Shown: positions 55,701 to 64,000 of the stretch, piece after piece
Layout of the letters: each line of letters starts with the position of its first letter
Numbering within the stretch: the first letter of the stretch is position 1
NCBI GenBank assembly: GCA_022592445.1
Contig: JABYQR010000062.1
Coordinates: forward strand, 97,695 to 161,694
Source: Cytidiella melzeri
Taxonomy: Eukaryota > Basidiomycota > Agaricomycetes > Polyporales > Irpicaceae
Direction of reading: 5' to 3'
DNA: 64,000 nt
Program-made: the position numbers and the translations under genes
The notes under the pieces: generated by a model
The model's database searches: none
Seen by the model: the letters and a program-made list of their open reading frames with translations, nothing else
What the model was told of the DNA's origin: nothing

Positions 55701-57283
55701 TACTTTGTGCAATACCATCACGTCGGTGATGGGCCTCAAGCCTTTGAGACGAAACCCCATGCGGATGTTCGTCTCTGGACGGCTCGTGATGAAGAATTTG
55801 ATCTTCGGAATGCGTGCAATGAATTGGGCTAAGTACGAGAGGATGATGGAGGTGGCTTCGTCGTCCCTGCATTCATCAAGCGCATCGATGACAATGACAG
55901 TCTCTATGCCAGACTCATCCACTGGGCGGATGATAAGTTCCTGAAATTGGTTGTGGAGAGCCAACGACGCGATGTCCTGATTTTTCTCGAGGGCATCCAG
56001 AACCGCTTTCCTGAATTTCAGCGAGGCGTTGTTTGAAGATGTCGCAAGATGGAACGCTATGGTCGGGAAGATCATCGTCCGATTGCTTGCGTGCGCGGAG
56101 GACCGAGAACAGAAGAAACTGGCACCAAGCCGCCCGTTATCAGCAAGTTGCTCTGCAAAGCTCTGCGCGATGGTCGACTTCCCGCTACCAGCGTGACCGT
56201 TAAGCCAATAGACTTGTTTTGCAGAGGAGCTGTCGGCCCACTCCATCAGCTCGCGTAAGATGTCCACCCGTGTATCTTCGAGACAGTGCGAGCGTGTATC
56301 AGACCCAGATGCGTTGAAGCCAGCGTCCTTCGTGCGAGGTAGCTTGTCGAGAGAGTCCCGCTCGTCTAGGAAGAGTCTGAGATCAACCACACGTGTGACA
56401 ATCGTAAGTGAGAGGTGACTTGCCGTGCCTATGCATGTCTTCCACGAGACAACGCTGGTGGCTCAATCAGGACCGTCCAGCAACACATGTGGACAGCAAC
56501 ATATACCTCATAGTCGTTGAGGGCTTGCTCAACATCGCGTGTATATCCTTCAATCACCTCCTTGGTGTCAGATGCCGTGAAAGTGCGCTGGGTGATCTTT
56601 TCCTGGACGATTGCCTTCAGTTTGTTCCGTTTGGCGTCCAATTCCCTGCGTAACATGTCAATCAATGTACTAGAGGCAGTCGAAAGACACAACAATCACT
56701 CTGTCAAGACGCTGCGACATTGAAGCGCGTGTGTGTCGTTTGTTGTGGTCCACGATTTCTCAATCGCCTCGATCCGCCCCAAGAGCCGCTCAGCATCTTT
56801 CTTGTTACCTCGGGTGTTCTGATTCGTCTTTGAATGCCATGAAACATGCCCAAAGTTGCTATCACCGCTCACCTTGGCAAGTTTACGGAGAAAATTCATG
56901 CCGGCCGCTGCGCTCTTGAGAGGAGGAAAGACGTCGGACACCACTTCTGTCAGATCCAGCAATGTCGTGCCGACTCCTTTGGCTAGATTTGCAGCATTGC
57001 TCTTCATAGCCAGCGACGCGTCAGCCTCTTGATCGTCGGTGACGTCTCTGACCTGGCTACTTACAATGCGCATGTGCCCCGTTCCTGCTTCGCTTGCGCC
57101 ATCTGATCCTGCCACCACTCTTTGGCTCGATGCGCTTGCGACGCCTCCAACTGTGCCTGCCCTGTCCTGTGAATGTTCGACGTCGCTCGTCCTGGATGCA
57201 TCAGCGCCTGAGTCACTGAAAATTGCGGCCTCCGTCGTAGGATTGGCTTTATTCTTGAGCCAAGCACGCAAGCGTTTGGGCAT
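52708..57283 (-). pseudogene. NACHT-WD40 NLR-like gene, copy 2, frameshifted in WD40
   Basis: It has the same architecture as 18756-23478: start at 57283, helical VVSDVFPPLKSAAAGMNF, exon with FTASDTKEVIEGYTRDVEQAL, and NACHT at 56390-54753. The P-loop is GHAGSGKST and Walker B is VIVIDALDEC. An intron of similar position follows, then WD40 repeats. The NACHT parts are about 85% identical by eye. Near 54138 one base is missing compared with copy 1 (catagacaacacg versus cacagacagatacg). The WD40 frame (54728-54084) therefore stops early, while the remaining repeats continue in another frame to 52708. If real, the product would be a NACHT protein with only the first few WD40 repeats. A sequencing error is possible. 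Homology with copy 1 extends past the stop codons (52390 and 18415). Confidence 0.85.
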
Positions 57284-57429
57284 CGAGGTGAAGCCTCAAA
57301 AAGGCAGCGAGATGGTAGCGTATGTGAGGTTGTCGTGTGGGAACCGCTGGAGCAGGAGAGTGTCAACACGGGTCAAGAGCGCCAGAGGCACAGAAGATGC
57401 CCACCATCTCCCACGAGCATAGAGCGTGT

Positions 57430-58460
57430 AAGCCTGGCATTGCGGAACATTGCGCGGCATATTGCAAGCCTGCCTCTGCGAAGACTGTGCTTCAGACCCT
57501 TATAGTCAGCTGGGACACAGCACGTGGATGCATCGTCCCGCACATACGGCAACCTTCAAATAACAGTTCTGTTCGTGTTCCTTCCTACTGTTCCTGCTAT
57601 TTGAACCAGTATCAGTAAACCTGCGCAGTGAACTGTATCAGCGATATTCCCACAGTCATCATAATGTAACATCCTTGTGTTTCCCCATGTATCGCTGGCT
57701 GATAGACCTATTCTTATTCCTCGCCCTCTGGGTCTTCCTAGCGTCGTACTGACATGTTATGAAAGTCATCAGAGTTTCAGCCATCACGGTGTACGTGTGA
57801 GAGGGCAGGATGAACGTGAACGCCTGTTGTCACTTGGATGCGTAACTCTCTACAAACCTTGAGCCTTTGTTGTCTTCCTTCCACCCCTACACACGTAGTT
57901 CCCTTCACCACTAGATGATGCCTTTCATACGGGCCCTGCACGGCGATCGTCCAGAATTGCACTCCCCACCGCGCATCCATCCTCATTCGTCTTGTGGTCA
58001 GAGTGCACTTTGTGTACCACGCTGACCTTACCTGCTTCGTTTCCCAGTGTAGGCAATCTATGTGAAAGGGTCGCTCCCCATGTTGAGGAAGCACACCTGT
58101 ATGTCGAGGTTTGTGCGAAACCAATACCGGCGTGACTTGTGATTGGCCTGCGCTGTGAACGATTATGTAAGCCGCAAGTTTTCGTATCTTTCCACCTGGA
58201 CCTCCTACATCACTAACCTAATATACTTGCCATGATGGCCGAATTGCCAAGCTAACCAGGATGTAACAGCTATGTAGCGCATACTACCAGTTAAACAATG
58301 GATAAAGCTGTTATTGCCGTGTAGAGTAATGACCCAAAGTCCGCATATCAGAGCGTTATCTAGCTATGTTATCTACATGCACGTGATGCTTCCATCAGTC
58401 GGCTTGTCACCTCCGAGTTACTGCCCGACCATAGTGGCGCCCTCGTATGTTATCCCATCA
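57430..58460. other. Intergenic stretch, nothing recognised
   Basis: No conserved frame, RNA or repeat was found. The part nearest 57283 presumably includes the promoter of NLR copy 2. Confidence 0.35.
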
Positions 58461-58464
58461 ATAC

Positions 58465-58880
58465 TGAGTGTCGTCTGTTGGTGACGTTTCCCTCCCTTCC
58501 TCCCATCAATACTGACTCCCCGCCTTCCCAGCGCTTTCCCTCCATCAATACTGAGTGTCAGTGACGTCTCCCTCCCTTCCTCCCATCAATACTGACTCCC
58601 CGCCTTCCCAGCGCTTTCCCTCCATCAATACCGAGTGTCAGTGACGTCTCCCTCCCTTCCTCCCATCAATACTGACTCCCCGCCTTCCCAGCGCTTTCCC
58701 TCCATCAATACCGAGTGTCAGTGACGTCTCCCTCCCTTCCTCCCATCAATACTGACTCCCCGCCTTCCCAGTGCTTTCCCTCCATCAATACCGAGCGTCA
58801 GTGACGTCTCCCTCCCTTCCCCTCGTCAATGCTAAGTCCCACGCCGCTCCCCCGCCTTCTCAGCGCTTTCCTTCATCAAT
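58465..58880. repeat. 80-bp minisatellite, about 4.5 copies
   Basis: Units begin with tccatcaatac at 58541, 58621, 58701 and 58781, giving an exact 80-bp period. Degenerate copies lie on both sides. Each unit holds cagtgacgtctccctcc and gactccccgccttcccag and has two CATCAATAC half-repeats. No coding role is apparent. Confidence 0.92.
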
Positions 58881-59390
58881 CCCGAGTGTTGCGGCGGCCC
58901 TCTTGTTACTAGTGATGTGCGCCTTCCTTCCTCCCATCAGTATAGTACTAACAACCATGTCATTCTCCTTCCATTGTTGTGTCCCGCCCCTCTCCCTCCT
59001 AGTTCCCTCATTGCCGTTGAACACGCGCTATCGCTATGCCGCAGATCGCCCAACATTCCGCGTGTCTTCCCAAAATTTGGTAGTAACCACCTGATATTTT
59101 GCATCAGCACGCCACCGTCAACCATGTGACTGACTGAGACACGTTGTTGTGAACTCCGTGAGCTATTGGTCAACATTGTTAGAAGCGCATGTTTTCGTTT
59201 TACAAGTTCATATCATGTTTCTTTTGCTATATCATACTTGGTTGGTGTGTGCAGGTGTGATTTCATCAAGCAGAGTTCATGTATTATAAGAAGGAAGTAC
59301 AGGACAATGTATACTATCGACAGAAACTGATGCGTGCGAAGTGTAACAAGAACCATAGCATGACAGAAACGACGGAAACGACGGCCACAG
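58880..59390. other. Spacer downstream of the minisatellite
   Basis: I see no gene. It likely includes the 3' UTR of the minus-strand gene ending at 59395. Confidence 0.35.
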
Positions 59391-59394
59391 AAGT

Positions 59395-61064
59395 TTACGT
59401 TGATGCCTGTGCACCCAAGCTCCCGCTGGGACCTGCACCCGACCCTGCACCCGCATCGCCCGCCGCACGAGAGGCCAGTTTCTTCTTGCTGGGACCCCCA
59501 AGTTTACCTTTGTCAGAATAAACTTTTCTTGGCTTCTTTGTGACGAGCTCGTTCGTCCCTACTGCGAAGATGCTGGTGGCCGCTGACATAGTCAGTGCAG
59601 GACTCGTGGTTGTGGTTAGCAGTGAGGTACCGGCGGCAGAGGAAGCAGGGGCGACGGTCTCCGCGATGACAGGTGTTGATGGATGACCAGCGGGTAGCGG
59701 CGGGGATGTCGAGGTGCTTGCCTGTTGGTGCGACGCCACCGTGGCCTGAGCTTGCTGCCGTTGCCATGCATCAAGTTCCGCGGGAGCAAGCCGGCGGAAG
59801 TGCGTAGCCCCGGTCTCCCACGCATGGAATAGGGTGTTGAGTTCAATGCGGGAGCCAATGCTGCCGGGGGCTGTGAACGACTTCAGCGGCCAGTTCTCAA
59901 CGACAATGCCAAGCTTGTCAGTGATATGGAGATTGAAGTCGACATAGTACATCCGGGAAACTTTGTCCAGGCGTGCAATTTGAGCTGGGCAGAGTGCGGA
60001 GCTCATGAGATTGACTATGTGGTGATACATACATACAGCGTGCTTACCGAGCTTCTCAAAGATCAACTTGGCAACCTTTTGCTTCAACGCGAGAAGGTCG
60101 TTGTGAACTGTGTGCACTGCGCCTGAGAGAAAAAGTCAGATGTATTGGTAGTAAGTGGCGCTCGATATGCATACCTTCAAGGCCGCTCAGTAGGAAGCAC
60201 TCTAACATCCCCGCAAATTTGCCGGTCGATTTCTTGAACGTCATCTGGAAGAACTCGTCGATGTGATCGCCGGTGGACCAAGACGTTGGATGCATGTAAG
60301 ACAACCGGTCAGACCTGCTTGCAAACAGCAAGATCTCGACTCCAGTCCGGTGATGAAGGTTTTCGAGCTGGAACATATGATAACGTCAGTTGGATATCTT
60401 GGTGCTCAAAACGTCTCGGAAATCATACCTGTGTCTGTACGGTCCGTAGCGTTGCACGCGTATCGTGGAAAGCGTTGAGGGGAACATTGTGAGTCGCGAG
60501 ATTTCTCATCTCGCGCACCTCCTCAAGCTTAGTGACAGTATCTTGCGTCACGTCCATTTTCTCTGTTAACGACATAGAGTTCCATTCGGCACGTACGTCG
60601 GCCATGATAGCAGGTGCCTTGACGCGAGGAGCTTCGGCAGGCAAAGCTGCGAAGACATCAGTCTCTTCTACATGTAGGCTGAAGAAGAGATACGGACCTT
60701 CGTTATGAGCCTTGACTTTGAGTGACACAAACGCATTCCATGTGCTTGGACGACGCGCCGTCTTCTTTTTGCCAGCACGCTGAAGTAAATACTCGTACCA
60801 GTACTGCGCGGTGTTTGTCCCAATATCGCGATGGAGACCCTCGGCAAGCTTCCATACCTCTAACAACGCGAGGGAGACCTTCTTGTTATTGTGCTCCTTT
60901 CGATCCATGACGACTTGTCTTGCGGCCTTCTTTTCTGCAGGCGTGAAGGTCTTGGTCTGAGTTTTTTTTTGCCGTGTCCGATTCCGCCATGGAAGACGCG
61001 TGAGGGTGGTGCATACTGCGCGCGATTTGCTAGCATACCGGTCAACGGTGAGGGAGGGCGGCAT
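59395..61064 (-). CDS. Unknown agaricomycete protein, three exons
   Basis: Exons lie at about 61064-60429, 60370-60169 and 60124-59395. The protein begins with a basic region (KKTQTKTFTPAEKKAARQ). A helical domain with TAQYWYEYLLQRAGKKK and STWNAFVSLKVKAHNEG may bind DNA in an HMG-like way, but this is only an impression. The segment AEWNSMSLTEKMDVTQDTV is followed by RMRNLATHN-like EVREMRNLATHN. The second exon has LHHRTGVEILLFASRSDRL and the third MYYVDFNLHITDKLGIVVENWPL. The C-terminal 100 residues are Ser/Thr/Ala/Gly-rich and disordered. I do not recognise a named family. It follows, in the same direction, the gene at 61246-62602, and both face a KDZ transposase. Confidence 0.6.
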
Positions 61065-61245
61065 GTTGCAACGTTTGGGGGGCGTTCCAACGTTACAAAC
61101 CTCTCGTGTTTGGCATCTTAGAACTCTACGCACTTTTCACAGTGGTCAACAAGGTCACGTTGTTGGGCGGGTACTTACATGGCAAGATACTTGTCAATTT
61201 AGGAGGCGAGCTGAAGAGAAAGGGCGAACAATGATATAGTACCTA

Positions 61246-62602
61246 TCACTCATGGTGTGGCGTGAAGCGAAAGCGCGTAGCGTGATCAACGGGCACTGCG
61301 ATCCAACGCCACATGAAGCGAGCCTCCTCCATGGTGGCAATGTGCGAGATGGCTAGCATGAACTCGTCGAGATTGGATGAATTCAACCAGCCAGTGAAGA
61401 CACCAATGATGAACGCGTTGGGAAACCCGTACGCGTCGACAAAGTTGTCGAGATAGTTACCTAGGGAAGGGACCCGAATTGTGGTTGGCGCAGGTGTAGT
61501 GAAGAGCGTCGCCCTGATATGACCCTTGAGATTGCGCTCGTGAAAGGAGGGCATATTGTCAACTAAAAAAAAAGTACAAATTCTCGTCAGAAGGAATGAG
61601 TAGTTTGAAATTGGTTGGTCATCTTACAGGCACCAAGACACTCCGTCTTGACGTGCGAACGGCTGCGTTCACCGTCGTCGTTGCTGGCCCGAGCACTGCG
61701 CGTAGTGCGACTACCAGAGGGGTCCTTGTTTTTGCTGCTTGAATTCTTGGACGCGCCATCCGTTGTATCACGGCGGGAGCTGCGAGAGGGTGTATCTTCC
61801 GCTGGCGTGGGTGTCCTGTTATAGTAACCGGAGGCGTTAAGTTCAAGCAAGACGGAGTAGTACCAGAACGAGTGGGGGTCGCAGCGGCGGATGGCGTAGA
61901 GTTGCTGTTGGAGTGACTGCGAGCTTGCTTCGGGGTGGAAGGAGCCGATGGCGAGATGCGGATGTTGGAGCGCCAGCGACGAAGTCAGCCATGTCAGCGT
62001 CGTGAAACTCGAACTCCTCGACGGTGCGACCTCGCAGAAGCATCCACTTAATAGCTTCGGCCAACGTTGGGCACGACTTGTACCATGGACTGTTGAGTGT
62101 ACCAACGAAGGGGTATGTGTCCGGCCTATTGAACTACAAATGAGACAGATTGACAAGCATAAAACGACAACATACCATTTCCCAGAGATGAACTCAACTC
62201 CTCCCAGACCGTTGCGTACACCCCAGTGTGTCCACTCTTTAGTCAGTATATGCTTGCAGCTCTCTAGCTCACAAAGCCTGTCGATTGCTGCAATCTGCTC
62301 GCGTGGCTGCAACCCGATGATTGTTCGAAGGAACTCGGCGATCTTGCATATGGCTGAGATGTCGAAACGGTTTGGGCAGAAAAAGGCCATGGGGAAGGCC
62401 GAGTCACCGTTCGGGACTCTGAGACAAATCCACCTATGTAAAAGCAGTGAGATTAAGGCGAGGATATCAAAATCAGTACGCACTCGAAATATGTGTACGT
62501 TCCGTCGTAGCTGCTGTTAATATCGTCTACCATTACAACACAAAGCTTGTCTAATGGAGTCTCCTTGCCAGGCTGAGGAACGATGAGCTTGCCAGCGACC
62601 AT
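61246..62602 (-). CDS. Unknown agaricomycete protein, divergent from the KDZ transposase
   Basis: The start at 62602 gives GKLIVPQPGKETPLDKLC followed by VVMVDDINSSYDGTYTYFE. An intron then leads to WICLRVPNGDSAFPMAFFC, FRTIIG-like FLRTIIGLQPREQIAAIDRL and THWGVRNGLGGVEFISGKW. After further introns come DTYPFVGTLNSPWYKSCPTL and AEAIKWMLLRGRTVEEFEFH. A Ser/Arg/Thr-rich linker is followed by a final exon with IRVPSLGNYLDNFVDAYGF. The protein ends EARFMWRWIAVPVDHATRFRF. I do not recognise a family and see no catalytic motif. The start is 243 bp from the divergent transposase start at 62846. Exon joins in the middle are uncertain. Confidence 0.55.
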
Positions 62603-62845
62603 AGTTGTTAGTGCGAAGGGTAAGTGGAAGTGCGATGGTCAAAAGATGAGAGTGGGAGATAGCGCTGCTGTGAGAAGCAAGCACTTGCGTTCAGACTCGC
62701 GTAACGCACAACTCAGATCTATGCTCCCTTACCGCTGTGCCTTGTCCCTTCGCGCGATCACTTTGCTCACATCCTCGTCCTCCCTTCACAGCCACTTTAT
62801 CATTGTTGTTCTTCTCTAATCTGCTAGAGAACGTAAGTCAGTGAA
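62603..62845. promoter_or_regulatory. Divergent promoter, unknown gene / KDZ transposase
   Basis: The two starts diverge across 243 bp, almost the same distance as at 7741-7994. No obvious TATA box or shared motif was found between the two intervals by eye. Confidence 0.4.
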
Positions 62846-64000
62846 ATGCGCAAAGCTAGAGTATTCAAAACCGGCAGTTCGAGGCAAGTGAACAAGACCA
62901 AGCTTGTGACTGCCGCAGGGGTGCAAGAAGCACATCCTCGTGCGCGAGGACTGCGTAGGGGCATTGCTCAGCAGCTCAATCGTGACGGCCTGGAACGTGA
63001 TCGCCTTGAGACCCAAGAGCGCATTGATCAAGCAATAGCAGGTGAGTAGACGTACCATAATTGTTGCGCTGCGCGCACATTGAATTTTGAACTCTGTAGG
63101 TCTTCCCGCAGAGCAACGAAGGCTTTTGGCAGACAATGGTATTCTTGAGCATGAGGGGGAATTAGATGGCGTAGTTGTCGACGTTAATATGGAGGGGAAT
63201 GAGGACCAGGCTTGGGTGGACCTCAAGGCCGATGCTGAGGAGTTGGGCGTGCACGAAACATTCGTCGAAGCTATTCAAGACATGAGTCGGTGAGTCAACC
63301 CTAGCAGCTCCGAGTACATACCATGGCTTTGACGTTGGCTGCAGGTGGAATGGACATTGGCGAAGAATGGCACAGGCAAAGACTTGGAGGTCGCGTGTGG
63401 GTTGTCAGCAAGAGGCATGGGGGAAAGTCTTTGATTTGTTAACGCAAGAGTACTTGACCTGGAGGCGTGCATCTGGGTCACAAGGTGATGATATTGCCCC
63501 CGAACCACGGCTGGACCATGATGAAGCCGAGCCGCGGCCAGGTGACCAACCCGAACCCCTGATTGACTACCTTTACACTGTTAACGTCTTCAATATCGAC
63601 ACCCGTGCTCGTTCACTCACCATCCATCGACGCGCAGATAGCATCTCCCCTGCTCTCGATCTCATGCAAAATGGCTACGTCGCCAAGTCCCCCAGCAAGC
63701 CAACTGTAGCAGTGGCCGTCGACACTCTGGCTCTTCTATACCGACTTCGCCAGAGAAAACCCTCATATAGCATAGAGGCCTTCGCAAAGGTAGTATGCGA
63801 CTATTACAATGTAAGTACGTCCTAGGTATCTTCATACTGTACTAATCCCTCATGCAGATGCCTTACCGCCGACATCTCCGGGAGATTTTTGGGGACACGT
63901 TCGAGATCTATCTTCGTATCATGCGCAGCGTCCAGGCCATGGTATACAAGACGCTTGGGTGGGATGAGCCGGATTGGAGGGCGAAGAACGCTTGCCGTGC
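62846..64000 (+). CDS. KDZ-type transposase with CxC-associated N-terminus, truncated by window edge
   Basis: Exons lie at about 62846-63043, 63100-63291, 63345-63811 and from 63859 to beyond the edge, with short introns. The start is basic (RKARVFKTGSSRQVNKTK). Later exons read QQEAWGKVFDLLTQEYLTWR, DLMQNGYVAKSPSKPTVAV, DTLALLYRLRQRKPSYSIEAF and REIFGDTFEIYLRIMRSVQ, then GWDEPDWRAKNAC. This run is characteristic of the N-terminal half of KDZ (Kyakuja-Dileera-Zisupton) transposases that carry a CxC cysteine cluster. The next cysteines would follow the NAC at the very edge. No break is seen in the visible part. The catalytic domain lies outside the window. Confidence 0.82.

Noticed and set aside
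1..64000. CRISPR array, rRNA or tRNA genes
   Set aside because: No regularly spaced short repeats with unique spacers and no recognisable structural RNA were seen. The window is eukaryotic.

Overview
The window looks like nuclear DNA of an agaricomycete (mushroom-forming basidiomycete), in a gene-poor accessory region full of transposons. The evidence is short GT-AG introns of about 45-60 bp in nearly every gene, plus families typical of or expanded in Agaricomycetes: Plavaka/KDZ transposases, DUF6532, DUF6698, DUF6589, a FunK1-type kinase, and NACHT-WD40 NLR-like proteins. No bacterial operons, rRNA, tRNA or CRISPR array were recognised.

Left part (1-18 kb). A decayed kinase locus (about 360-2190, minus) is followed by an AT-rich spacer. 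Next comes a DUF6532 gene on the minus strand, apparently split by about 1.3 kb of unrelated DNA. It stands head-to-head (254 bp) with a Plavaka transposase on the plus strand (7995-17549). Its open exons are cut by one complete Ty3/gypsy chromovirus (10290-16563). That element has a 5-bp target duplication, an uninterrupted 1699-residue gag-pol frame, and an abnormal 3' end where two LTRs lie in inverted orientation.

Middle (18-38 kb). An NACHT-WD40 NLR-like gene (18756-23478, minus) is followed by fragments of another NLR and of a membrane protein. Then comes a degenerate Ty1/copia element (25970-30810) with a 5-bp target duplication and an initiator-tRNA-Met half-molecule primer site, but a deleted 3' end. 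A DUF6698 gene (minus) and a large RS-repeat protein gene (minus) follow.

Right part (37.6-64 kb). A 1.65-kb G-rich/C-rich inverted repeat with 12 copies of a 26-bp motif directly precedes a second, frameshifted Plavaka gene (39490-44229). A DUF6589 gene (plus) and a RecQ-like helicase gene (minus) then converge tail-to-tail. Beyond them are a second NACHT-WD40 gene with a frameshift in the WD40 region and an 80-bp minisatellite. Two co-directional unknown genes on the minus strand stand head-to-head with a third, KDZ-type transposase that runs off the right edge.

Three KDZ-superfamily transposase genes each face a minus-strand accessory gene set (DUF6532; RS protein and DUF6698; two unknown genes), twice across only about 250 bp. 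The DUF6589-RecQ pair is flanked by a 235-bp repeat found elsewhere in the window. These look like multi-gene mobile modules and are the best candidates for an undescribed system. All gene models were read by eye from open frames and splice signals, so exon ends are approximate.
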